NCBI RefSeq assembly: GCF_017352195.1
Contig: NZ_CP071445.1
Span: 744,001 to 808,000 of the forward strand
Origin: Sedimentibacter sp. zth1
GTDB taxonomy: Bacteria; Bacillota; Clostridia; Tissierellales; Sedimentibacteraceae
Reading direction: 5' to 3'
Length of the DNA: 64,000 nt
The position numbers were made by a program, and so were the translations under genes. The notes under the pieces are model-generated. The model was not told where the DNA came from. It ran no database searches and was given only the letters and a program-made list of their open reading frames with translations. Shown one piece after another: positions 54,278-63,083 of the stretch. Positions within the stretch are counted from its first letter, which is position 1, and each line of letters opens with the position of its first letter.

Positions 54278-54835
54278 CTACTTAAAATATGTAATTTTTC
54301 CATTTTCTATACAAATAACATCACAATTATTAATTACATAGTCCCATGAATTTTCATAGCTTGCTATTTCTAATGCAATTATAAAGGATTGTATAATTCC
54401 ACTATGTGTAACAATTATACTATTATCACAACAATTTTTAACAAACTCTATTACTCTTACAACCACATCATCAAGACTTTCTCCATCAACAAATTTATAA
54501 TGCACACCCACATCAGCCCATTTCTGAGCTTCATTAGGGAACCTTGTCTTAATATCATTCCAAGTTAGATTTTCAAATATACCGAAATTAATTTCTTTTA
54601 ATAAATCGCTTTTTTCAATATCTAATTTTAAAACATTAGATATCTCTAAAGCCGTATTATACGCTCTTTTCAATGGGCTAGAATATATTTTACTAATAGA
54701 TCTTCCTTCAAATTTTTTAGCCATTCTTTGTGCTTGTAGAACACCTTCCTTAGTTAACTCTACATCATTAACACCACAATAAACTTTTCTAAAATTTCCC
54801 TCAGATTGTCCATGTCTAACTAAATATAGTTTCAT
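54278..54835 (-). CDS. cobC: Histidine phosphatase, likely alpha-ribazole-5'-phosphatase CobC
   Basis: 185 residues. LVRHGQSEGNF is the catalytic RHG motif, and VTHSGIIQSF carries the second His. Many phosphatases share this fold; the place after cobS and cobU supports CobC, which removes phosphate from the lower B12 ligand. It overlaps cobS by 4 bases. Confidence 0.82.
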   Translation of the reverse strand: MKLYLVRHGQSEGNFRKVYCGVNDVELTKEGVLQAQRMAKKFEGRSISKIYSSPLKRAYNTALEISNVLKLDIEKSDLLKEINFGIFENLTWNDIKTRFPNEAQKWADVGVHYKFVDGESLDDVVVRVIEFVKNCCDNSIIVTHSGIIQSFIIALEIASYENSWDYVINNCDVICIENGKITYFK

Positions 54836-55578
54836 AATAATATTACCTTTCCAACAATTAAGCTAAGAAACATAAAAACAATCTGTGAAATTTCTGCTAC
54901 AAATCCACAAGTATCACCTGTCATACCAAAAATCTTATTTTCAATCCATTTAGACATAAAAAATACAATAATAAAAGTCAAAACAGTTGACAAAATATTG
55001 ATTATGCAACCTTTTAACACTACGCATAAAATTAGTATTATACCTAGATTGATTAAAAGTTCTTTTAATTTAATAGATTCAACAAATATGGTTCCCATAC
55101 CCAGACTTTTTTTAGCATATTTTTTCTTGTAACAAGAAACAACTACACTTACCTTTCCAACAACTGGTGTTAAAATCAGTGTATATATACTAACATTTGA
55201 AAAAAATATTAGTTGGCAATAAAGAATAAGTATTAAACTAATTACTCCAAATGCACCTATTCTTGAATCACTCATTATTTCAAATATTCTATCGCCTGTT
55301 CTACCTGAAAATAATCCATCTACAGTATCAGACGCACCATCTAAATGTATACCGCCTGTTATTATAATATAAATTGCGGTAATTATCAATCCTTTTATAT
55401 AAATTATTTCTAAAAAATCACCAATGAAATACCCAATAGTTAAAACCAAGCCAATGATTAGTCCAATAAATGCATACAAGCATAATGCTTTTTTATATTC
55501 AGCTTCATTAAATTCAATTTTTTTTCCTATAGGAATCCTAGTAAAAAAAGATATAAGTACTAATAATCCTCTGAACAA
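54832..55578 (-). CDS. cobS: Adenosylcobinamide-GDP ribazoletransferase CobS
   Basis: Last assembly step of cobalamin. 248 residues, several membrane spans. FTRIPIGKKIEF, GGIHLDGASDTVDGLFSG (metal-binding DxxxD) and DSRIGAFGVISL are family motifs. It overlaps cobU by 19 bases and cobC by 4, so the three form one tightly coupled unit. Confidence 0.95.
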   Translation of the reverse strand: MFRGLLVLISFFTRIPIGKKIEFNEAEYKKALCLYAFIGLIIGLVLTIGYFIGDFLEIIYIKGLIITAIYIIITGGIHLDGASDTVDGLFSGRTGDRIFEIMSDSRIGAFGVISLILILYCQLIFFSNVSIYTLILTPVVGKVSVVVSCYKKKYAKKSLGMGTIFVESIKLKELLINLGIILILCVVLKGCIINILSTVLTFIIVFFMSKWIENKIFGMTGDTCGFVAEISQIVFMFLSLIVGKVILL

Positions 55579-56153
55579 TGTATGTTAACCCCCTTACTTT
55601 TTAATTTCATAGGTATACCAGAAACTGTAAAGTACACATTATCTGATTCTTTAGCTATGAAGGCATTCATTCTTCCACTAATATCTCTAAAAAAGTTTCC
55701 CATATAATATGCTGGCACCACACCTAATCCTACTTCATTTGATACGATAACTAAATGTTTGTCCAAATCTTTACAAATATGTATTAAATCTAATATATCA
55801 TGCTTAATGGTTGCTTCTAATTTGTTTACATCTTTCATTAAACAATTATCAAAATCAATTTTACTATCAACCATAAAATTGCAAATTAAAGTTGTTATGC
55901 AATCTATCATGATTGTATCTGAACTTAAAAAATCATTATTATCTATAAGAGTATTAAAATTTTTATAAGTTTCTATTGTTTTCCATTCATTTGGCCTTTG
56001 CTCTCTGTGCTTTTTTACTCTATCTGCCATGCTTTTATCAGTTACCACTGACGTCGCAATATATGCAATGTTTTTACCATATTCTTTTGCTTTATTTTCA
56101 GCAAATGAGCTTTTTCCACTTCTTGCTCCACCAACAACTAGCGTCACACACAT
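55560..56153 (-). CDS. cobU: Adenosylcobinamide kinase / guanylyltransferase CobU
   Basis: 197 residues. TLVVGGARSGKSSFAE is the Walker A loop; YIATSVV and KKHREQRPNEWKTIE (guanylylated His) follow, and NEVGLGVVP ends the core. It leads the cobU-cobS-cobC unit. The upstream gap holds no cobalamin riboswitch, and cobT is absent, so the operon seems partial, perhaps for salvage. Confidence 0.95.
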   Translation of the reverse strand: MCVTLVVGGARSGKSSFAENKAKEYGKNIAYIATSVVTDKSMADRVKKHREQRPNEWKTIETYKNFNTLIDNNDFLSSDTIMIDCITTLICNFMVDSKIDFDNCLMKDVNKLEATIKHDILDLIHICKDLDKHLVIVSNEVGLGVVPAYYMGNFFRDISGRMNAFIAKESDNVYFTVSGIPMKLKSKGVNIHCSEDY

Positions 56154-56185
56154 AATTTACTCCTAATTCTGAATTTTTTCAATTA

Positions 56186-56191
56186 ATTATA
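56186..56191 (-). promoter_or_regulatory. Candidate extended -10 for cobU-cobS-cobC
   Basis: TATAAT with TGT before it, about 33 bases ahead of the cobU start. The -35 (TACAAT at 17 bases) is poor, so it is a moderate call. Confidence 0.45.
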
Positions 56192-56239
56192 ACATATATT
56201 AATTCTTAATTGTATGGTAAATTATATTTACTTTATGCT

Positions 56240-56268
56240 TGCATAAACACTTCTTTTACTTTATAATA
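56240..56268 (+). promoter_or_regulatory. Promoter for the ABC transporter operon
   Basis: TTGCAT (56240-56245), 17-base spacer, TATAAT (56263-56268), about 50 bases ahead of the ATPase gene. It faces away from the cobU promoter. Confidence 0.75.
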
Positions 56269-56318
56269 AATATATACATACTAAAATTGAAAAACTTACT
56301 ATCAAGGGAGAAAGAATT

Positions 56319-57026
56319 ATGATTAATGTTTTTAATGTTACAAAAAAATACGGGAAATTAATTGCTAATAATAATATTAGTTTCTGTGTTGAAAACGGTA
56401 AAATTGCAGTTTTGCTTGGTCCAAACGGTGCTGGTAAATCAACAATAATCAAGTGTATATCTGGCTTATTAAGATTTGAGGGTGAAATTGATATAAATGG
56501 ACATAAAAACAAAACAATAGAAGCTAAAAAAGATTTAGGTTATGTTCCTGAACTGCCTGCTGTATATGATTTACTTACTATTGAAGAACATCTGCAATTT
56601 ATTGCAAAGGCTTATCAATTAACAGATTGGAAAGACTATGCTGATGAACTTCTAAAAAGATTTGAATTGTTTGATAAAAAAGATAAATTAGGAAAAGAAT
56701 TATCAAAGGGTATGCAACAAAAGCTTAGTATATGCTGTGTACTTTTACATAGACCAAAAGTAATAATTTTTGATGAACCAATGGTTGGACTTGATCCTCA
56801 TGCTATAAAAGAACTTAAGAGTATGTTTGTAGAATTAAGAAATCAAGGTGCTTCTATATTAATTAGTACTCATATGTTAGATAGTGTTGAAAATTATTGG
56901 GATGTTGCTCACATAATGATAAACGGCTCTTTTGCAGCTACTAAATACAATAAAGAGAATGATTCAGATGACGAAACTTCTTTAGAGGAACTATTCTTCA
57001 ATATAACAGAAGGGAAGGCTGAATAA
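56319..57026 (+). CDS. ABC transporter ATP-binding protein
   Basis: 235 residues. LLGPNGAGKSTIIKCISGLL (Walker A), LSKGMQQKLSICC (signature) and VIIFDEPMVGLDP (Walker B) are complete. Exporter-type single ATPase, paired with the permease 2 bases downstream. ATG at 56319 follows AGGGAGAAAGAATT. Substrate unknown. Confidence 0.93.
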   Translation: MINVFNVTKKYGKLIANNNISFCVENGKIAVLLGPNGAGKSTIIKCISGLLRFEGEIDINGHKNKTIEAKKDLGYVPELPAVYDLLTIEEHLQFIAKAYQLTDWKDYADELLKRFELFDKKDKLGKELSKGMQQKLSICCVLLHRPKVIIFDEPMVGLDPHAIKELKSMFVELRNQGASILISTHMLDSVENYWDVAHIMINGSFAATKYNKENDSDDETSLEELFFNITEGKAE

Positions 57027-57028
57027 TT

Positions 57029-58600
57029 TTGAGAGCTCTACTATATCTTGTTATGACAAGAATTAAAAATATGATAAAGGATTGTAAAAAGCACCCTTCA
57101 AGATTAATATTGCTATTATTTTTTATTGCTATGATGGTGATTGTAATAATTGGTGCTTATAGTAGTCCTACAGAAGTTAATGAACTTAGAGATATAAATG
57201 AAATATTTGCAATTGTATTTGCATTTTACGGCTTTTTATTTTGTACAACTATAATGATTGGTTTTTCATCAGGTGCCTCATTTTTTAAAATGGCTGATAT
57301 AAATTTGTTATTTCAAACACCCATATCAACTAAAAGAATTCTGATTTATGGCTTGTTTAGGCAGTTAGGAACATCTATTTGGGTTGGATTCTTTATATTT
57401 TTTCAATACTCAATTTTACATAATACATATGGAATCAATTTTTTGGGACTTTTGTCAATTTTTATAGGTTATTGTTTGATTTTCTTTTGTAGTCAACTTA
57501 CTGCAATGGCTATATACTCATATACATGTAACGATGATAAAAAGAAGAAAATTTTAAAATCAGTAATTATTGGTGTACTTTCAATTATATTATTATATAT
57601 ATTTAAAGACTTATTCTTTACTTCAACAAATAAACTTCAAGCAATAGTTTCAAGTGTTAACGCTAAGTGGCTAAATTTTATTCCTATTATTGGTTGGCTT
57701 AAGGCTTTTGTTGTAGGTATAATATCTGGAGATATAATATATTTAATTGGGGGTATATTGGCAACACTTGCTTATGTTGCTCTATTTGTTTATATAGTTT
57801 CAACTATGAATTCGGATTATTACGAGGATGTTTTGCAAGCAACTGAAGTTTCATATTCTGCTATCACTGCAGCTAAAGAAGGTAAAATTAAAGAAACACC
57901 TCATAAAGTTAAAACTGGAAAGACAGGTTTAAAACGAGGCAATGGTTCAAATGTATTCTTCTACAAGCATATGCTCGAAGATAGAAGATCTGGTATATTT
58001 TTATTGGATAGAAATAGTTTGATATTTATTGTAGTTTGCATAGGTTTTGGCTTTTTTACAAAAGAATCAGGAAGTATTTTACCTGCATTTGCATTTGCTA
58101 CTTATATGCAATTATTAACTAGTTCATTAGGTAGATGGGTCCGAGAATTAATATATCCTTATATTTATTTGATACCTGATAATGCTTTTAAAAAATTAAT
58201 TTGTATTACAAAAGAAAATATGTTAAAAATAGTATTAGAAGCTATATTGATATTTGTACCATTAGGCATAATATTAAACGCATCAGCATTAGATGTTTTA
58301 GCATGTATTTTAGCACGTATTGGATTTGGAATGTTGTTTATGGCTGGAAATATCTTGATTGAAAGATTATTTGGACAAATAGTTAATAAAACACTTATAA
58401 TTTTCTTGTACTTTATAGTAATGATTGTTCTAATGCTTCCGGGTGTTTTAGCTGGTGTATTTTTAGCATTAAGATTTAGTGAAGAGTTAATTCCAATAAT
58501 TGTTATGGGATGTATGTTCATATGGAATGTAATAGTAGCTTCTGTTATCACATACTTCTGTAAAGATATATTGAATTATGCAGAACTAAACAATAGATAG
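57029..58600 (+). CDS. ABC exporter permease (ABC_tran_2-like)
   Basis: 523 residues with about 11-12 membrane spans and a basic loop near 285-315. Resembles the putative ABC exporter permease family. The start is TTG at 57029, with GAAGG in the end of the ATPase gene; no better ATG is near. It works with the ATPase just before it. The next gene, tmcAL, is 28 bases away on the same strand. Confidence 0.8.
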   Translation: MRALLYLVMTRIKNMIKDCKKHPSRLILLLFFIAMMVIVIIGAYSSPTEVNELRDINEIFAIVFAFYGFLFCTTIMIGFSSGASFFKMADINLLFQTPISTKRILIYGLFRQLGTSIWVGFFIFFQYSILHNTYGINFLGLLSIFIGYCLIFFCSQLTAMAIYSYTCNDDKKKKILKSVIIGVLSIILLYIFKDLFFTSTNKLQAIVSSVNAKWLNFIPIIGWLKAFVVGIISGDIIYLIGGILATLAYVALFVYIVSTMNSDYYEDVLQATEVSYSAITAAKEGKIKETPHKVKTGKTGLKRGNGSNVFFYKHMLEDRRSGIFLLDRNSLIFIVVCIGFGFFTKESGSILPAFAFATYMQLLTSSLGRWVRELIYPYIYLIPDNAFKKLICITKENMLKIVLEAILIFVPLGIILNASALDVLACILARIGFGMLFMAGNILIERLFGQIVNKTLIIFLYFIVMIVLMLPGVLAGVFLALRFSEELIPIIVMGCMFIWNVIVASVITYFCKDILNYAELNNR

Positions 58601-58628
58601 ATAAATAAATTTGGAGTAAAATAGAAAT

Positions 58629-59858
58629 ATGAAAACAATTGGAATAGTAGCTGAATATAATCCTTTTCATCTTGGACATAAGTACCAAATAGAAAAGGCA
58701 AAAGAATTATATAATTGTGATAGAATAGCAGTTGTTATGAGCGGAAACTTTGTTCAACGTGGAGATACTTCCATAGTTGATAAATACACTCGTGCTGAAA
58801 TTGCAGTTAGAAATGGCGTAGACCTTGTTATTGAGCTACCATTCCCCTACTCATGTCAAAATGCAGAGCTTTTTTCATTTGGAGCTATAAATGAATTAAA
58901 AAAGCTGAATGTATCCGCAATAAGCTTTGGATGCGAAGATACCAATATAGACATGTTAAAAAAGATTGCAAATATACAAATCAATAACAACGACGAATAC
59001 AAGACCATTTTAAGAGCAAATATATCAAATGGATTATCATATCCTTTTGCAGTAAACAAGAGCTTAAATACCATTTTAAAGCTTGATGATAGCAGTTGTG
59101 AAATAACACTTAGCCCCAACAACACTTTGGCCTTAGAATATATCAAATCATGTAAACTATTAAATTTTGATGTTGACTATGTTCCAATAAAAAGACATAT
59201 ATCTCAACACAATGATTTATCTATAACCCATAGTTTTGCTAGTGCAACTGCGATAAGAAATGAGCTGTTATTAAATAATTTTACAAAATTAAAACACTCT
59301 ATACCATCTGTAACTTACACTGAACTCAAAAAATATTATATAAAAAATAAGCTGTTTAATTCATTAGATAATTATTTAGAATTTATGTATTACAAAATTA
59401 TTGCTACTGGTAAAGATGATCTAAAGAAAATTTATGATGTAACAGAGGGTTTAGAAAATAAAATATTTGATAATGTTTACAAATATAATAACCTTAATGA
59501 TTTTATACTATCAATTAAGTCTAAAAGATATACCTACGCAAGAATTAGAAGAATCTTACTGAATATTTTACTTGATATAAAGTATAAAGATATTGATTTT
59601 TTAAAAGGATATAACAATAATTATGTTAAAACATTGGCTTTTAGTGAAAATGGAAAAGATATAATTAAGCAAGCCAAGGAAAATGGGACTACAGTCATAA
59701 CAAAGTATTCAGATTATAAAAGAAATGGTATAGAAGCTAATAATGATAAAATATTTGAATTAACAAACAAATCAAGCAATTTATATTATTTACCATTTAG
59801 AGACAGAAATAATTACCTTAATAACGAATATTATAATAATGTTATATATATAAAATAA
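58629..59858 (+). CDS. tmcAL: tRNA(Met) cytidine acetate ligase TmcAL (YlbM)
   Basis: Forms ac4C34 in elongator tRNA-Met using acetate and ATP. 409 residues. The nucleotidyltransferase N-terminus shows IVAEYNPFHLGHKYQIEKA (HxGH) and MSGNFVQRGD. ATG at 58629. Its use of acetate fits a genome with ackA nearby. A terminator-like hairpin overlapping the next gene's ribosome site follows. Confidence 0.94.
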   Translation: MKTIGIVAEYNPFHLGHKYQIEKAKELYNCDRIAVVMSGNFVQRGDTSIVDKYTRAEIAVRNGVDLVIELPFPYSCQNAELFSFGAINELKKLNVSAISFGCEDTNIDMLKKIANIQINNNDEYKTILRANISNGLSYPFAVNKSLNTILKLDDSSCEITLSPNNTLALEYIKSCKLLNFDVDYVPIKRHISQHNDLSITHSFASATAIRNELLLNNFTKLKHSIPSVTYTELKKYYIKNKLFNSLDNYLEFMYYKIIATGKDDLKKIYDVTEGLENKIFDNVYKYNNLNDFILSIKSKRYTYARIRRILLNILLDIKYKDIDFLKGYNNNYVKTLAFSENGKDIIKQAKENGTTVITKYSDYKRNGIEANNDKIFELTNKSSNLYYLPFRDRNNYLNNEYYNNVIYIK

Positions 59859-59870
59859 CTATCATAAATG

Positions 59871-59910
59871 CACCTCATTTTAAATATAAATATTTAGGAG
59901 GTGTTTTTTT
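59871..59910 (+). promoter_or_regulatory. Terminator-like hairpin that contains the ylbJ ribosome site
   Basis: CACCTC (59871-59876) pairs with GAGGTG (59898-59903), and TAAATAT (59881-59887) with ATATTTA (59890-59896); seven T (59904-59910) lead straight into the ylbJ ATG at 59911. The 3' arm is also the Shine-Dalgarno sequence. It can act as terminator of tmcAL and as a block on ylbJ translation. Confidence 0.7.
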
Positions 59911-60849
59911 ATGCTTAAGAAAAATATAGCGCCTATTTTTGCATTAGTTTTAATTATAATATTTTTCATTCAACCTGAAATAGTTAGAAGTGGTGCTATT
60001 GCCGGTATAACTCTATGGTATAAGAAAATTTTGCCATTCCTATTTCCTATGTTTATTTTGTCAAATATTTTATTGCAATACAGCCTTTTATATGAATTGC
60101 TTGAAAAAGTATCTAAAATATCTAAAAAACTTTTAGGAAGCGCCTTTGCAATAATTCCATATATTATAGGTATTATATCTGGTTATCCATCAGCCGCAGT
60201 AGCTATAGATTCAATGGTAAAAAGCAATAGCATCAATCAATCCGAAGCAAACTATTTATTATATTTTACCAATATATGCAGTTTTCAGTTTATATCAGCA
60301 GTTGTTGTAATGTCTATGCTTGAAGATAAATCATTATTAATTTATGTTACAATACCCCATTTTATAGGGGCTATTGTGCTGTCAAGTTTTTTTAAAAAAG
60401 ATTTTTATATAACAACAGGTACAAAAAAAAGAAACATTATAAAACATGTTTCTTTCAATAAAGCATTTAGCAATGCTATAACTAAATCAATCATTAGTAT
60501 TTTAACTATATGCGGCGTAATCATTATTTTTTCAATTATATCTGAATATATATTAACATTTATTCCTACTACGTATACATCAAATATAACTGATATTTTT
60601 ATTGGTTTAATAGTAGGAGCACTAGAAATAACCAATGGATGCAATGTTGTTAGTTCATCATGTTTGCCTATTGAAGTTAAGTTAATACTAATAAATTTTT
60701 TGATTAGTTTTTCAGGATTTTCAATAATTTTCCAAACAATAACAGTCGTAACAAACTTTGAAATAGGTATTTTAAAATATATAAAAACTAAGTTTGTTTA
60801 TGGTATAATATCTGCATTTATAACAGTTTTAATGCTAATTATTATGTAG
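59911..60849 (+). CDS. ylbJ: Sporulation integral membrane protein YlbJ
   Basis: 312 residues with about eight membrane spans. WYKKILPFLFPMFILSNIL and IISGYPSAAVAID are typical of YlbJ, which is needed for spore cortex formation in Bacillus and is linked to endospore formers. Start ATG at 59911. The next gene is convergent and begins at the following base. Confidence 0.9.
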   Translation: MLKKNIAPIFALVLIIIFFIQPEIVRSGAIAGITLWYKKILPFLFPMFILSNILLQYSLLYELLEKVSKISKKLLGSAFAIIPYIIGIISGYPSAAVAIDSMVKSNSINQSEANYLLYFTNICSFQFISAVVVMSMLEDKSLLIYVTIPHFIGAIVLSSFFKKDFYITTGTKKRNIIKHVSFNKAFSNAITKSIISILTICGVIIIFSIISEYILTFIPTTYTSNITDIFIGLIVGALEITNGCNVVSSSCLPIEVKLILINFLISFSGFSIIFQTITVVTNFEIGILKYIKTKFVYGIISAFITVLMLIIM

Positions 60850-61989
60850 TTATTGTTCGTAAGTCTTTAAAAAGCTTAACCAATCACACTTCAAATCAGT
60901 TAATCTTTTTTTGTAAGTATAATTATAATCGTAGTTAGATGATACTAATATTTCATATTTGTCTATACCATATGATTTTTTTAAATATGTTTTAAATGAC
61001 TCATCTAAAACAAAAAAGTTTTTATTCTTATTAGCTCCGTCTATATCATTGTATGATTTAATAGTACCTACTTTTTTAATAAATCTTTTATTATTAACTA
61101 AATCTCTTGAAATAGAAAATATATCTTGATAATCTTCAATAAATCCTAACCAATCACTTTTCAATTCCTTTAATGATTTATAATATATATTTAAATATGC
61201 GTTTTCAACATTATCTGTACTATATACTTGCATAAATTTATCCATACCATACTCATTAATTAAATATCTACAAAATGAATTGCTTAAAACATAAAACTCT
61301 TTTCTCTTTTCAATCATGACATTACCATATGCAGACCCTATTCTATCAATAACATCTTTATTTTCATTTACTATGTACTGTTTTGATGAAGTAAAAATAT
61401 CAATACCATAATTGTAAAGTGTTACGTTTAAACCTATTTCATCTTGAATATAATATGCTAATCCTTCTGTTAGGCTCGGTGAAGAACTTCCATCTGTCAC
61501 AATATTGGTTAAATCATGAGCAAGTGTTAAAAAATTATTGTCAAAGATATTTCTATTTTGGTAAATTGTTAATTTTAAATAAGTTTGTATGGTAGAAATG
61601 TTTTCATTATTATCATTAAACCTTACATTAATATAAGGTTCAAAGTAATAATCTTCTCTATATTTACTTTTGTGCAATTGTAACCAATTAGGCTTATCAA
61701 TTATTTCAGCAATTTCGTCTATATAGTTATCTATCGAAACTAAAAAGTGTGAAACGTTTTTATATCCACTCTTAACTGAATAGGCATTATTCCAGTCATC
61801 TATGTTGATTTTTGCATATTTAGAAAAACAAAAATTATTTTTTTGAACAATATTTGAGTCATCAAAATATATATTGTTCAAATTATCACTGTTAACTAAA
61901 GCAACAATATATTCATCTACCCTGAAAATCGCCAATAATAATGCTAATATTGCTATAAATATTAATATATAGCCTTGCTTTTTTTTCAT
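60850..61989 (-). CDS. Membrane-anchored peptidase MA-like protein with altered zinc motif
   Basis: 379 residues. One N-terminal span (about 8-26), then an extracellular part. LAHDLTNIVTDGSSSPSLTEGLAYYIQDE stands where gluzincin peptidases have HELTH and the downstream Glu (given in part: HDLTN, TEGLAYY); the first Glu is Asp and the second His is Asn. SFCRYLINEYGMDKFMQVY and repeated SDWLGFIE/CDWLSFLK end motifs support the family. Probably inactive or altered. ATG at 61989 follows AGGAGG by 6 bases. Confidence 0.65.
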   Translation of the reverse strand: MKKKQGYILIFIAILALLLAIFRVDEYIVALVNSDNLNNIYFDDSNIVQKNNFCFSKYAKINIDDWNNAYSVKSGYKNVSHFLVSIDNYIDEIAEIIDKPNWLQLHKSKYREDYYFEPYINVRFNDNNENISTIQTYLKLTIYQNRNIFDNNFLTLAHDLTNIVTDGSSSPSLTEGLAYYIQDEIGLNVTLYNYGIDIFTSSKQYIVNENKDVIDRIGSAYGNVMIEKRKEFYVLSNSFCRYLINEYGMDKFMQVYSTDNVENAYLNIYYKSLKELKSDWLGFIEDYQDIFSISRDLVNNKRFIKKVGTIKSYNDIDGANKNKNFFVLDESFKTYLKKSYGIDKYEILVSSNYDYNYTYKKRLTDLKCDWLSFLKTYEQ

Positions 61990-62120
61990 ATTTAACCTCC
62001 TATTCAAAGATTTAATAATAGTGTACTATTTACATTTTCACAAGTCAATATAAGTTTATATTTTAACTAATACATATAATTATCTCTTAATTATCTTAAA
62101 CTAATATTAAACTATTATAT

Positions 62121-62150
62121 TAAAAAAAAAATCGCTTTTTAGCGATTTTT
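62121..62150 (-). terminator. Terminator of the recG-rsmD-coaD group
   Basis: A 9-bp stem AAAATCGCT/AGCGATTTT with a 4-base loop and ten T on the minus strand, 7 bases past the stop of the gene at 62157. The gap 61990-62120 is AT-rich; nothing else seen. Confidence 0.92.
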
Positions 62151-62156
62151 ATATAA

Positions 62157-62600
62157 TTACATATTTTTCAATTCATTTCTGTTATCTTCTACTACACTAT
62201 GTAAATAAGATATATTTTCTTGTAATTTAGACAATAAATTATCACTGTATTCTACTGAATTTATTTTCATTTCATAAGCTTTATTTTCAGCTGATTTTAT
62301 AATTTCTTCAGCTTTATCATATGCCATTTTTACAATTTCTGTATCGTCTAATAAACCATCTTGTTGATGTCTTGCTTTATCCAGCAATTGATCAGCTTCA
62401 GTTTGTGCTTCTGATAAAATTCTTTGTCTTTCCTTAGCAACCCAGTTAGCTTGATTCAACTCATCTGGAAGTTTTAACCTAATTTCATTAATTATATCTA
62501 ATATGTCTTCTTTTTCTACAATAATCTTATTTGATAATGGAAATTTAGAAGCCTCGTCTACTATGTCTTCTATTTTTTCTAAAAGAACTAAAATATCTAT
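62157..62600 (-). CDS. Coiled-coil protein downstream of coaD (V-ATPase subunit H-like annotation), probable ATA start
   Basis: About 147 residues if started at ATA (62600-62598), which overlaps the coaD stop as ATAG and lies 7 bases after GGGAGGG. This gives a start M(I)DILVLLEKIEDIVDEASK, then PLSNKIIVEKEDILDII, which agrees with family members as I recall them. The first standard start codon, TTG at 62459, would cut off 47 conserved-looking residues. The body is a long charged coiled coil. Clostridia carry this gene beside coaD; role unknown. Confidence 0.7.
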   Translation of the reverse strand: MDILVLLEKIEDIVDEASKFPLSNKIIVEKEDILDIINEIRLKLPDELNQANWVAKERQRILSEAQTEADQLLDKARHQQDGLLDDTEIVKMAYDKAEEIIKSAENKAYEMKINSVEYSDNLLSKLQENISYLHSVVEDNRNELKNM

Positions 62601-63082
62601 TTTAACTCCCTCCCTATTTTATCTTTAAGTGCAATGGCTACATTTGGTGGAACTAAACTCGATATATCTCCTCCGAACATTGCTACTTCCTTTACAATAC
62701 TTGAACTTATGAATGAGTAATCTGGTGAAGCTATCATGAAGAATGTTTCTAGTTCTGGATACATATGTTTATTTATAGACGCAACCATCAATTCATATTC
62801 ATAATCAGAAACAGCCCTTAATCCTCTAACAATAAAATCTATTTGATTTTTCTTAGCATAATTAACGACCATATCTTCTGTTATATCAACTACAACATTA
62901 TCTAAATCAGTTATTGCTTCTTTAATAAGCTTGCATCTTTCATTAGCTGTGAAAAAATGTTCTTTAGACTTATTATTAAAAACTGTTACAACCACACATT
63001 CAAATTTTCTAGAACATCTTCTTATTAAATCAAGGTGTCCATTAGTTATTGGATCAAAACTACCAGTATATAATACTTTCAT
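62597..63082 (-). CDS. coaD: Phosphopantetheine adenylyltransferase
   Basis: Fourth step of coenzyme A synthesis. 161 residues. YTGSFDPITNGHLDLIRR has the HxGH-type TNGH site, and FIVRGLRAVSDYEYEL and YSFISSSIVKEVA follow. ATG at 63082 follows GGAGG by 6 bases; the frame to 63112 lies in rsmD and is rejected. Linked by overlap to both neighbours. Confidence 0.96.
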   Translation of the reverse strand: MKVLYTGSFDPITNGHLDLIRRCSRKFECVVVTVFNNKSKEHFFTANERCKLIKEAITDLDNVVVDITEDMVVNYAKKNQIDFIVRGLRAVSDYEYELMVASINKHMYPELETFFMIASPDYSFISSSIVKEVAMFGGDISSLVPPNVAIALKDKIGRELK

Positions 63083-63083
63083 G

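Noticed and set aside
56154-56318. Cobalamin riboswitch before cobU
   Set aside because: No B12-box-like or GC-rich conserved block is present; the gap is short and AT-rich.
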